From NCBI GenBank assembly GCA_030062745.1, contig CP099839.1, forward strand, positions 24,541,324-24,605,323: a DNA stretch of 64,000 bases, given 5' to 3'. Below, one piece after another: positions 1 through 10,970 of this stretch. Each line of letters begins with the position of its first letter. Position 1 is the stretch's first letter. The stretch is from Capitulum mitella (Eukaryota > Arthropoda > Thecostraca > Pollicipedomorpha > Pollicipedidae). A program made the position numbers and the translations under genes. The notes beneath the pieces are model-generated. The model made no database searches and was not told the origin of the DNA. It saw nothing but the letters and a program-made list of their open reading frames with translations.

Positions 1-2998
1 CCCTGCCCGGACAGCTGATATCGCAGCCAGCGTTTGAAGCGCAGGGAGTTAAGATCACGGCTTACGCGGTGTACATCTGCTTGTTCCTTCTGCGCATTAC
101 AATCTTCTCGATGGAAGGTGGCAGCATTCTGGAGCACGTGAGTGTGACAAATCTACCCGGTACCGACGACTGCATGCACTGCAGATTCCTGGGTCCTGAA
201 CAGTTAAATCGTACCGTTCGTTGTCCCAGTCTCAGTGAACGGTCCTACGAGTTGGAAACATGCATGTGCACATATGCACGAGGATGGGACTTAAGAAAAT
301 GATACGGGGACAATAAGGTTTTGGAACCCCCGTTAACGCTATAGGACCCATGTTAAATCTCTGCAACTTGGGGGACGTGTTCTTCCACAGAAGGTATATT
401 TAAGGTCCATCGTTGCATATAAATCGTTAGACGAAGCTGCTGGATGAAGCTTTCTTCGCAAGGTCTTTTGACTGCATTGATGCAAATGTTTTCCCGAAGC
501 AGCGTTTCGTAACACTCGATCAGTGCCATCATCAGACCGGAAGCCCAGCCCTGTTTGCATGCGTTGAATTTCGCTCGAAATTCATGCAGGGACCGATTCT
601 CCTTCTCCCGAAATGGAACGATTTTAAAGATCTGGAAACGAAACAAAAACTTGCAATCTGACCTAAAATTCCATATAAACACTAATAGCATGACTCGTCA
701 ATGGCGCCTTCAGGAGAGCAAAAAAAAAAAAATGGGCCAAACGGTCGATATTTGTCTTTTGGCATCGGACGCCACCCACGTTTTTTGACTCTCGTGTTCA
801 TTTTCAGCCTCAGGTTAGTCTGAAGGCATGCTTACAAACATCTCAAATGAGTCCACCAGCAATGGCGGGTTAGGATATGCTTTCAAGCAGTTTTACTGCC
901 AATGGCGGACTCAGTGTCCCGAGAGTGGTGCGGACGTGGCTGGGGTGATTAGACGAGCGCTAACCTATTTTCAGCCAGGTGCTTACATTTTGACTCCGTG
1001 CTTTCGCGATTACCCTGTACCTATATTGTGACTCAGTTTATGACACTTGGCCTGAAAAGCCATTAAATATGGAGGCTTAACGAAATACGTCATGATGGTG
1101 GTGACAAATAATGGGCATTTATCTACAGTATTTTGGTTTATTTTCTCCATCTGATTGACTGGGCCATTTTCAATAGTCCTGGGTAAGGCGATGACTGCAA
1201 TGTATTGAAAACTTCTGTGGCGGGTTCAGGAAGCAAGACAGCTACTGACTGCAGCCTACTGTAAAGTCATTGGCGTGTTAAGAAAGTTAAATTGACTTTT
1301 TTATTTTCTTGTTTCTCCGTTTTATTCTTCCTGAATCCGCCCTGAAAATATATCGCTAGTGCTTGACGTATAAACATTTCATATAAATGACATTTTTGGG
1401 TCAAAACAAGTGATGCAAGCTGCTGGTAAATGTGGATCGAAGGCAGAACATTTCAAATTTATCCAATCGGCTCTGTTTTGTAATCGAATATGCGTTCCCC
1501 TACAAACGGTGTGCCTTGTACCAGTTTTATGGCGTACCAAGAAGGTATACTTTTTCATTTATATCTTGTTTTATACGCAAGACCAATTACACGTGGCATT
1601 GCACGTTAGGATGTCTCCGGCACTCGCGCTTGACGGTCTCAAGACGTTTTATGTAACATGCAAATGGCTAATTACTATAAGTGTTGTGCATTGAAATAGA
1701 AATAAGAGGTGTTGCCAAAAATTAGTTGGTTAGGTTGTTAGTTGGTGGCATACATTGCCAACAGCTAAAGCCCTGAGCATTCGTGTAAAACCATCGCAAA
1801 AGGTCTTATGTTCTTCCACGTGGAAACGTCTTTTGGAGCCTCTCATACTCCTCGTAGAATATCTAAATTTTTGATATAATGTGTGAAAAGGATACCAAGA
1901 GAACGTCACAAAATTTCAGCGTGATAGCTTACACAGTTTGGCTTGGATGCCGGCAGAACCTTGGGGGTCGATTTGGCTCCACGTACGCAGATGGGTCGGA
2001 GGGCTTCCGGTCTTCCAGCCTTTGGACCCGTGAAATGCCTGTCATGTGGTATGACCGTTTTGATGCCGTGGTTGCGATCGTTTGCACGAAACGTCGACAG
2101 AACTCTGAGCTGATCGACGCGCTGACTAACATGGACTGGCTGCCGCTGTCGGAGGAGGCCAAGCTGCGTCGCCAGTCGCTGTTGCAGAAGAGCATGCGAC
2201 CCATCTGTGTCAACGCTTTGGGCTTCTTCACGATTAACAAGTCCAACATTCTGGCGGTAGGCTTCAACTGCTTTTGGCAATATGAAATAGACTTCTTCTG
2301 AACACGTTCAGTTAATGCAGAAGTACAGTTGCGTATTCCGGTTTTTACCTTTTTGTGTCTTGGAAAGAACGGGAATAACAGAACCGCTCAGTCAACACCA
2401 TTTAGTTTCCAGCACATCGCAAATGGAGGGCCCAGTAGTTTGAGCGCTTTTTAGCAGTTGGTACAAAGAGTTGATGCTTGTCGTATCCAAAGGTCGGATG
2501 TACGATTTGGGCCGGATGTCTCGGGCAAAAAAATAGCCTGAAATGCTGTGCTGATCTCAAAAGTTTCAGAGGTGGAGCAAAGAAAGCCATTTCCGATTCA
2601 TGTTGTTCCCGTTTGAACTCCACGTTCTGAAAAGAGTAAATGGGATGGCGTGAAAATGAGGTAAAAATGCCTAAAAGAGTATGCAGGAAACGGATAGGAA
2701 GGTTGTGATAGAGGGAGGAGGATAAGAGATGTGGAAAGATTTGGAACGAAAGAGGGAAGAAAAAAACAGAGATAGATATATAAATAGAGAGGAGAAGGGG
2801 ATAACGGCGTATGCTCGCTTCTATTGCGTTGCATGAAAGAAGGAAATTTTGACCTCTATCAACGTCTTCCAGATAATGAGCTTTGTCCTCACCTACCTGG
2901 TCATACTGGTTCAGATGGCTGGAAGTAGCCTGCCTTCTGTCCAATCGCTTCACTCTCCGACGGCACCAGGTGGTCTCAGCACCACTGTGAAGCTCTGA
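1..2998 (+). CDS. chemoreceptor (gustatory/odorant receptor superfamily), 3' end only
   Basis: Three coding exons are visible: 1-137 (open at the window edge), 2101-2256 and 2873-2998 with stop TGA at 2996-2998. Both introns are phase 0 with GTGAGT and GTAGGC donors and AG acceptors. The joined protein gives a membrane segment (AVYICLFLLRITIF), then a G-x3-L-x3-S-x2-L-x2-A-x4-W stretch ending in NMDW, then RPICVNALGFFTINKSNILA, then the final membrane helix IMSFVLTYLVILVQM. The TYLVILVQ motif in TM7 is the hallmark of insect gustatory receptors. The W-containing loop before TM7 is more like odorant receptors. These are seven-transmembrane ligand-gated cation channels of sensory neurons with an intracellular N-terminus. 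Phase-0 introns near the C-terminus are typical of the superfamily. The last exon adds a short Ser/Pro-rich tail of about 26 residues. The amino-terminal exons lie before base 1. Family assignment is good; gustatory versus odorant class is uncertain. Confidence 0.82.
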
Positions 2999-3260
2999 AG
3001 ACTGCGTCTGGATGCGTGGACGGCTGACGTGAACGGTTTCTCGATTGTCGCGAGTAGTGTCCTCGTTCGAAACAGTTGACGTCTGGTCTCTGGACTTTGG
3101 TGTTCCTGATGATGCATTTGGGTATCGTCAAGGACAAGTACAGGAAGGACAGATGTTGAAAGCATTCGACGTGTTCAAATTCAACATTTAACGTTTCTTC
3201 AGCAGTCCGCGTTGCTGGTACATTTTAGCATCAGAATCGCTTGCTTCTTGTTGCCGGTGT

Positions 3261-3266
3261 AATAAA
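3261..3266 (+). terminator. candidate polyadenylation signal of the chemoreceptor
   Basis: A canonical AATAAA hexamer lies 263 bp after the chemoreceptor stop codon, followed within about 30 bp by a T-rich stretch. It is the first such hexamer I see downstream of the stop. Confidence 0.45.
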
Positions 3267-3627
3267 AAAGCGTCATTAAGAGTATTATTGATGTCTTGGA
3301 ATGCGCTTGCTTTCGCACGTGGCTGTTTTGCGTATCCTGGTAATGTTCAGCGACGTGAAAATTTGCTTGAATTAGAAGTATGTGAAATGTATGTTAAAAT
3401 GTACGAGGATAAAGTCAGGCATAATGCACTTGTTTCAGTATCAAGCATATTATTCCATACTGTGTTCTTGCTGTTCCCGTGGAAATCTTATGTTGCAAAA
3501 AACCCTGAGAAATGGTGATATTCATGTCATCCTGGGCTTAAAATAAGTAATCTACAACTACTTGCTATGCCTGCCTGACATCAGTCGACCAGAGCTCTTG
3601 ATTTGAGTTTTTGAGTTGCTTTGCGGC

Positions 3628-3631
<4 letters not shown>

Positions 3632-3685
<54 letters not shown>

Positions 3686-3752
3686 GTGTATATATAAATA
3701 TAATATATATTATATATATAATATATTATATATATATAAAATATATATATTA
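3632..3752. repeat. (TA)n microsatellite with imperfect TA-rich tail
   Basis: An uninterrupted AT dinucleotide run of about 50 bp (3633-3682) is followed by about 70 bp of interrupted TA-rich sequence. The translated tyrosine/isoleucine open frames here are artefacts of the repeat. Confidence 0.97.
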
Positions 3753-4090
3753 TGTATACAGCGTGATCGTTTTTCTCTTTTTGATAACTTTAAGCTATTA
3801 ACCTTTGTTTAACTATTGGCCTTTTATTTAACATTTACGTATAAATACTATTTAGCTATTAACCTTTGATTAACATAATGAGCCCGGTCACATCGCTTTG
3901 GAAATAAGGACCGGATTCCTTAATACGTTGGCTGATAATAAATATGAATGACAATTGGCGACCTCATGCACAGCTTACTGAAACCACAGAAGACCTCACC
4001 GAAACATAGCACAAAAAACCCATTAAATATGCATATACCCTCGTATTTAATAAAACTTGCATAAATGGAGTACTGCCTAAGTGCACCATT

Positions 4091-4117
4091 ACACACGCAC
4101 ACACACACACACACACA

Positions 4118-4172
<55 letters not shown>
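4091..4172. repeat. compound (AC)n-(AT)n microsatellite
   Basis: An AC dinucleotide run (about 4091-4118) changes directly into an AT run (about 4121-4170). This is followed by a short TG/TATG-rich tail. Confidence 0.97.
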
Positions 4173-5849
4173 GTGTGTGTATGTATGTATATACCGTCTA
4201 TGTTTCGCATGTATTTTTAGATAAATGTGTGTGTCTGCATGTTACCTATTATTATATTGAATGAAGAGTATGTGCTGAGTGTGTTTAATCTCCCACGGAA
4301 AACATTCAGTTAAATGCACGATGAAGTGATTAAGCAGTAGACATGCCGACAACTGCCGACATGCAGTCACACGCAACCTGGGCGAGGGCTAGATTTCGTG
4401 GCATCGGGACGCGTGCTCACGTGAAGGATCGTTTGCATACGTTAACAAAGTTCGTGTGACATGCACTTAGAATGTAGTTAATGGAAGTCGGCCCAGAACA
4501 CGTTGCTTTGGCTGCATCATCAAGCTGTTTTCATCAATACATAAAACGTGAGTGCAACCAGCTGGTTTTCCAAATCACAGTGCAGTTTCTCAAGTACAAT
4601 CAAGTATAGAAGTTCATTACCAATGGACCGAAGCAAATGAAGTACTGGCTAGATTTTTCATTAGATTTTGACTCTGTGAGTAGATTTATATTTTAACGTT
4701 GGAATGTTTAGTATGAAAATATGCGACTTTATAGTTCTGGTGTGATAAGCAGAGTGGATTCTGTCGGATACTGCTCGTTCTCTTGATGTTGTGTTTCACG
4801 AGTACCTCTGCTACTGGTTCACTGATGGAGCAAAACCGCTCTCGAAAGCCATATTTGATATCAGTAGTTTCTGATGCATTTGTAATATCGGACAACATAT
4901 TCATTGGTAGATTTTGTGGACATTCAAATCTGCACTTCCAATGTGATGCACGTACATACACGACTCGTTTCGCAAGCAAGCCCGTGGCCTGCAATGGATG
5001 TCTACATCTTGCCTGAATAACAGTTTGTAATGCCCAAACATTAGTTTAATATTTCATTCTTGTGAATGGAGAAGCGCTCTGTTTGCGGTACAGTACAACC
5101 GTGGTGAAACCGGGCCAGGAACCAGATAATTCCACAGAGATCGAACCAAGAGCGGGCGATGAGACATAACACGTGCCGCGCTACGTCTGACCGCCTCTGA
5201 CGATCAACGCCGCAGAACAGGCGCCGAACGGGAGTAGAACTGGGTCGGATTCCGCGGTGGCACGCTCTGCTTAAATGCACGCGCCGCCCACCGAAATAAG
5301 AGTGCGATACAAGTACGGCGACCGCGCATACTTGCATCTGGATGGGGACTTCGCGTCGATCGTTTCGCTCACGGCCAGCGCAGTCACAGGAGACGGTCCG
5401 AAAATCAGCTGTTCCGCCTGCTCTTACTGCCAAGATACTGGCCAGTCTGCCGCGGACAGCTGTTCACTTTAGGGGGAGATCATCAGCTTCATTTGCAGAA
5501 ACCTGACGTATCCATCAGTGAAATAATACAGAGGGATCACTCCAACGGCAAACACCCGGTCCCATTTTAATCCCGTGACAGATAGACTGGATAATGACCA
5601 ATAGATAATATGCCACCGCACTACCCATCCGCTTCATGCTGCATCAGCACAGCGCTGTGGCGCTAAAACAGTGTGATACCGTTACTAGTACTGATAGGAA
5701 AGCGAGCTATCACTGCACAGTGTTCTCACTTCCTAGCCTCGCTATATCTTTCGTCAGTTACACGCTCGGTCCGAACCAGTCGACTGTGTGGTGGGCGGGT
5801 CGCTTGACCCAGCACTCCCAGACGGGTTTCATCCGGCCACGGTGGCCGC

Positions 5850-6010
5850 GATCCCAACGACTCTCAGCAGAGGCTCAGCAGTCGCCGCTGACTCTCAGCA
5901 GAGGCTCAGCAGTCAGTCGTCAGCTTCCCTCAGCGGAAGACTCAGCCGCCAGCGACCAGTTGCCCTTAGCAGAAGGCTCAGCAGCCAGTTATCGGTCCCT
6001 CAGCAAAAGG
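5850..6010. repeat. about 35-bp minisatellite overlapping the APD-like stop codon
   Basis: Five units are visible on the plus strand: 5850-5873 (partial), 5874-5904, 5905-5940, 5941-5976 and 5977-6010. Each full unit starts CTCAGC and ends in CTCAGCAGAGG, CTCAGCGGAAGA or a close variant. Unit lengths are 31-36 bp. The unit nearest the gene contains the last sense codons and the stop codon of the APD-like gene (stop at 6000-6002). The copies further out lie in its 3' UTR and diverge. Confidence 0.85.
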
Positions 6011-9000
6011 CGCACACAAACAGCGAGAAGAGCGCGGCGGCCACGAACACGGCCACCAGCCAGCCGCGCGGCTGGCAGCTCGAGCGCACCGTGAAGTGTT
6101 CGCTCCAGACGGCCTCGCCGGCGCCGTCCGCGGCCACCGGGGTACTCCACCACCACCTGGTCGCCGGACCAGAACGGCAGCGCCACCTCGCAGCGCGAGC
6201 TGTTGGCGCACACCGTCTCGGCGCCGCGCAGGTCGTACACGCTCTTGTCCAGGATCACGTCGAAGAACACGTCGACCGGCGTCACCTCGTTCTCGCTGGA
6301 GAAGACCAGGTAGTAGTAGTCGTCGCCGAGCACCTGCACGGTCAGGCCGGCCGGCGATGCGTCGCCGTCGAGGCCGCAGGCGGCCGACGCCTCCAGCGGC
6401 TGGCTGACGAGCACGCCGGCGCAGTTGAGCAGCGCCTCCTCGCTGCTTGAGAAGGACGACATCATCTCGCTCTTAGACGTCTCCTTGTGCGCCAGCGTCT
6501 GGTTGACGCGGCCGCGGTGGCCGTTGTAGGTGAGCGGGATGAGCCGGCTGCCTGTCGCCGTGGTGCCTTTCGGCGGGCCGGCGGAGCCCGGAGCCTCCCG
6601 CCGCCGCCGCCGCCGGTCCAGCTCCAGCGCCACCTCCCTGTCGATCACCTCGTTCGTCAGGGGGCCCTCCAGGTGGCGGGGCGGCGAGGAGGGGCCGAGA
6701 CGAGGCTTGGGCGCCGCACGGCCGGGTTTGTCGCCGCGAGGTTCGGCGTCTTCCCCCAGGCGGCCGGCCAGCAGGCGCCGTCGCGCCGTCTCCGCTGGCC
6801 GCTGCTGCTCCTGCTGGGCCGGCGCGCTGGGCCGGGCTCGCGCGGGCCGGCCAGGGGTCGGCTCGAGGAATAATGCCTCGGTCCCGCCTACCACGTCCGG
6901 CTGTCGATCCTCCGTCTCGGTAGAGACTGGCTTAGTGTGCTGATCGTCCTCGAAGAGCAAGTTTGACACCTGATCTTCTTCGATGTTCATTTCTAGAGGT
7001 AGATGTGTTGCAACGTCCATTCGTGTGGGCTGCTCGGTTTCGGTGCGCAACCCAGTGGAATCAGCCGTACTGGCGCGCAGCTCCGGGTGCTGATCCACCT
7101 CGTTGCGCGCCTCGGGGGACTGATCAGTCTCCTGCTCGTCCTGCGACTGATCGGCTTCAGCGGGCGGCTCCTGCGCGCGTCCCGCTGACGTTTTCAGTCC
7201 GGCGTCCTGCGCCGTCTTCAGCCGCTCCCTCCTGATGAACTCCCGCCAGCGTTTGCGGACGGGGTCCAGGGCCTCGTCCTCCTCCTTGTCGTCGTCGTCC
7301 TCCTCCTCCTCGCTGCTCTCCTCCTCCAGCGAGTCCATCTGGCCCACCCAGACGCAGTCGTTCAGGGCAGCCCAGCCCTGCACGATCAGCAGACTAGTGC
7401 CAGGCCACCTGTCGGCAGGCAGACAGCGCCATCAGGCGGCGTCAAGCTGACTCCGAGCAGCACGCAGCCTGGCATTGGGCCTGTCAGTAGATGCACCTGA
7501 CTAGTGGGTGACTGGTGAGATTCGGCTGCTGACAGCAGAGTAGCCAGAGGGAGATCAGAAGAGTCTACAAAAAACTGGCCATTACCATAAAAGATCTATC
7601 GTATTTTCAAAATATCCAGATGTGCAGTTATTTGATAGGGTCAATTTCCTTATGTCTGGAATATGAGCATTATCTATGACATTTTTTCATGCCAGCCTTC
7701 ATCCCCTTACACAAATCCGGCTACGCTACTGGCTGCGGAGTTGTATCTGCTGCCCCACACTCATGAATTACTCGATCATATGTCCTGACATAATCGATGG
7801 CATGGTAAATTATGCATCGCTGCCCGGGTTTTCCTGGTCCGTACTGCACGCAACTATTTCTTTTTAGGTCTAGCCCGTTGGGTGTTGCCCTCCCTCCCCT
7901 CAGCAGTTCCGTTAGTGTCCGTCGTGCCCCCGTCCCTCCCGAGAAGTTCAGGTGAGTGCGTGCCTGTTGTGCCTCGGTCCCGTTCGAGTGGCACAATGAG
8001 TACTCGCCACCTTAGCGTGGTGGCATTCACATGCGCGTCTCAGGTGCTTGGTAAATAATTAAACTAGGTTATTTGCTACAACCGCTATAGTTCTGAAGTG
8101 TCCAACACTGGGCGAAACAGTGTGACTCAACACGATATCAAAACAGAATTTCGAAGTTGTCTGCTATATCGCAATGGTTTTCGCTCCGAAGCCAGACCCG
8201 TAACTCTGCGTCTCCGTCTGCAGTTCAGCCATTCACATGGACCACCCATAAGAGATCCTGGCAAGACTGCAGCAGAAATGTGATCCCGGCACGAAGAGCA
8301 CTGGCAACACCTCTCGTCAAACTGCCTCATTACACTCGGATACCTTTAATTTACCCAAGCACTAGCGCACCAAGGGGAGCCATGGGGGCCATGACCCCCT
8401 TTGCTGGAAAACCTGATGCCAACATGTCTTTTGGCCCGCCTTTTCGGATGGAAATTTTGGATGTTTTGTTTTCGAAACAAAACTCCATTTATGTACATCT
8501 TATTTTCAAAAATGGAGAAACCAAGTAGCCGAAATCTGAGAAGCAGTCAATGTTTAGAGGAAGGTTAGGGCACAGGGCTGGATCCGCCCATTTACATAGG
8601 CACCCATTGTTCTATTTCTTTCCCACATGCGACTGGAAGCCTAAACTTGCCTGACTTAAGACATTACGAAACTTGCTCCCGACGAAACAAAGTCGCAAAC
8701 TGCCTTCCGTCCAACGTAGACGCGACCATGTCTTGGCATCACAGATGTGACCAGGGCTTCTCCTACCTGGCGCAAGCCGATACCGAGATGCGTGAGCCGC
8801 GCAGAAGGTAGAAGCCCCAAAACTCCTTGACGTCGTCCGAGAGGGTCAGCTTGTGGCGCAGCGTGACCGGCACACGACGGCTCCTCTGCGGCAGCGGCCC
8901 CCTGGCCCGGTACGTCTTGAACGGCGCCTCACTGGTCAACTCCTGCGCCTGTAACGACAGAGGTACCTGCCCAAACAGCTGACTGTAGTCCGGGCCGGTG

Positions 9001-10280
9001 CGACCTGAACGGCGCCTCACTGGTCAACTCCTGCGCCTGTAACGACAGAGGTACCTGCCCAGACAGCTGACTGTAGTCCGGGCCGGTGCGACCTGAACGG
9101 CGCCTCTCTGGTTGGCTCCTGTGCCTGTAACGACAGAGTTCTGGCTTATCAGCTAACTGTAGCCCAGGCCGGTGAGTCCTGAACGGCGCCTCGCTGGTCA
9201 ACTTCTGCGCCTGTAACGACAGTGGTCTGCATCCGCCGTCTGCTGACTGTATCCGCTGATTGTATCTAGGCACTGCTACGTCTTGAACAGAGGTCTGTAC
9301 AGTCAACGGATTTCCAGACTTTTTTTCTAGTCTCCAAAATGGTGACACATTCCCTAAACTGGTCTCTATGGCATAATTCCAGTTTCCCTTCAAAACAATC
9401 ATTGTCCGTCCGAAGTCGAATGATTGATTGCACTTCGCCTTTTGTGCGACCAGATCAACACGAGGAAGTTTAGAATCCAGCACTCCTCCGCATCACAAAA
9501 AGTCCTGAGTCGGGACGCAGACAACTGCAGACCATACCACAGCTCACATCGTACGCCCTAGAGGCTGTGTTCCCGCGATCGGCTCGCCTTATGACAGGAC
9601 AAAGGTGAGGGCTGGGGGACGTAAACAGGCCTAGAGGGCGGGGTGTTGTGACCGCGCGGCGCGAAACGAGCGGACGTTCCCGATTGAATGATTGGCCGCT
9701 GACTGATGGGCCGACAGTTGCGCCACCGTATCCGGCAGGCGGGGATGGCAAACGACATGGTTCGGCGCAGCAGGGAGGCCTGCGCAAAAACGGAGCTGGT
9801 GGGTGACAACCGCCCGAGAAGAGTGAAAACGTTAAAACGCAAAACAGAATGACCAAATATGCATGGTTTAAACGCAGACATGCCAGTTCAGTTTGGCGTT
9901 GAAGACAAATACCGTTGCTGGGGTACTCAACAAACCAAACACATTCCAAGCCACATTTGAGTCCGTCACGCCAGCTGAGGCCACAAGGCCAAGAGAGCGC
10001 GTCGCTGACAAAGACGCAGCCTGTCATCTTCATCGCCTCGCCCGCCGCCCCGATTCTCACCATCCTGACGAGCTCACGGTCATCGGCCGCGCCATCGAGC
10101 ACGCACCTGGCACCAGACGTTGGAGATGCCGTCGTGGACGCTGCGCATGTCCGTGGCGGTCAGCGTGAGCTGCCGCGGCGCGTGCGTCACCCGGCGCTGG
10201 TACAGCGGCACGGCGATCAGCGCGCACGGCACCAGGAAGGCGAACACGAACAGGCGCAGGCATCGCATCGGGGTCCGCAT
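6000..10280 (-). CDS. APD1-4-like (DUF4792/DUF4793) two-pass membrane protein, one frameshift
   Basis: Three exons: 10280-10107 (ATG at 10280), 8948-8767 and 7408-6000. Splice phases fit (0, then 2). The protein, about 587 aa, starts with a membrane anchor (LFVFAFLVPCALIAVPLY, residues about 10-27), then DMRSVHDGISNVWCQ. Next come EFWGFYLLRGS, CARWPGTSLLIVQGW and an acidic run (about residues 147-168). A linker follows, then FSSSEEALLNC, a YYYLVFSSENEVTPVDV segment, paired cysteines (ETVCANSSRCEV), and a final helix LVAVFVAAALFSLFVCAFC before TGA (6000-6002). This order resembles the extracytoplasmic part of APD1-4-like membrane proteins, which in plants carry a RING; none is seen here. One extra base in the GGGG at 6139-6142 breaks the frame just before the last 49 codons. 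With one base less the whole gene is in frame. Gene structure is firm; the family name is from memory of motif patterns and less sure. Function unknown. Confidence 0.7.
8916..9267. repeat. 88-bp minisatellite overlapping an exon 3' splice site
   Basis: Four units: 8916-9003, 9004-9091, 9092-9177 and about 9178-9267. Periods are 88, 88 and 86 bp, measured at the shared GAACGGCGCCTC motif. Units 1 and 2 are almost identical; units 3 and 4 are more diverged. Unit 1 includes the functional acceptor and the first roughly 31 coding bases of APD-like exon 2. Each further unit carries another copy of the acceptor (minus strand TTACAG|GCGCAG in unit 2). Confidence 0.92.
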
Positions 10281-10386
10281 CGTCCCCCGCCCGCTGCCGC
10301 TCCGGACGCCTGCCGGCACGGGGTCAGGTCAGGGTCGGGGGTCCGACCTGAGGTCGCAGCGACAGGCGCCGAGGACTCCGGACAGG

Positions 10387-10466
10387 GGGTGGGGAACAGA
10401 CGTTGGCCCGCAGGCAGAAGATGGGGAGCGGACGATGGCCTGCAGGCAGAGGGTGGGGAGCGGACG
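10387..10466. repeat. 32-bp minisatellite upstream of the APD-like start
   Basis: Two and a half units of 32 bp (10387-10418, 10419-10450, 10451-10466) share GGGGAGCGGACG and GCAGGCAGA. The array lies 107 bp upstream of the APD-like ATG, so it is probably in its 5' UTR or proximal promoter. Confidence 0.8.
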
Positions 10467-10524
10467 TTTACCTACAGTGTCAGGTCAGAGTCCAGAGGTC
10501 ATGACATTAATTTTCAGGTCGGTG

Positions 10525-10532
10525 TATAAAAG
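10525..10532 (+). promoter_or_regulatory. TATA-box-like TATAAAAG, rightward
   Basis: A consensus TATAAAAG lies 245 bp upstream of the APD-like start codon but reads in the opposite direction. It could mark divergent transcription from the same promoter region. No plus-strand gene is recognisable downstream, so this may be chance. Confidence 0.2.
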
Positions 10533-10921
10533 GCAGAGAATGCAAACGGCCACAACCTGAAGCCACCGTCATTTCTTGATCACAACCCAGGTATGACAGC
10601 CCTTGTCCACAAAATGTTTAAGATTGCTGGAAAATTGCACTGCACGAAAAGGTGCGTAAAACCACATGCTGCGAATTTTAAATAATGCAAACACACATTC
10701 TCGCGGTGCACCTTATATGAGCCCATCAACATGCTTAACCCTATTCCCGTAGGCATAACGCTAAGTCGCATTACCGTATGGCAGGGTGGCTTATCCCCCT
10801 TCTCAAGATTCCGAAAACTTCACGTCCAATTTAATCGCAATAAACGGCAATAGCGTAAAATACATCTTTATACATATAAATATATATAAATATAATAAAT
10901 ATACCTATAAATACATATAAT

Positions 10922-10970
10922 AATCTTTAAAACTTATTTATGTATAATACATAAATAAGTTTTAAAGATT
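10922..10970. repeat. perfect 24-bp inverted repeat with 1-nt centre
   Basis: The left arm 10922-10945 (AATCTTTAAAACTTATTTAT...) is the exact reverse complement of 10947-10970, with a single A between them. The 49-bp palindrome sits in TA-rich DNA. It could be a foldback or MITE remnant or a replication-fork reversal product. Confidence 0.93.

Larger units (their letters stand above)
2999..5849. other. intergenic spacer, no supported gene
   Basis: The region between the convergent chemoreceptor and APD-like genes is AT-rich and contains the chemoreceptor 3' UTR and two microsatellites. The short open frames at 4686-5016 and 5041-5470 lack splice support or recognisable motifs. An ATTAAA on the minus strand (5566-5571) could serve the APD-like gene, 430 bp after its stop. 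Confidence 0.6.

Noticed and set aside
1879-2301. A 140-residue single-exon protein
   Set aside because: Only the segment 2101-2256 is coding-like, as an internal chemoreceptor exon. The upstream part is intron and the downstream part runs past the GTAGGC donor.
8371-8604. Possible MITE between CAAGGGGAGCCATGG and GGATCCGCCC
   Set aside because: The ends match poorly and the candidate flanks (TAGCGCAC and TAGGCACC) need an indel to align.
8929-9483. A 184-residue protein with SLQAQELTSEAPF repeats
   Set aside because: It is the translation of the 88-bp splice-site minisatellite. Because 88 is not a multiple of three, the repeat changes frame, so it is not a repeat protein.
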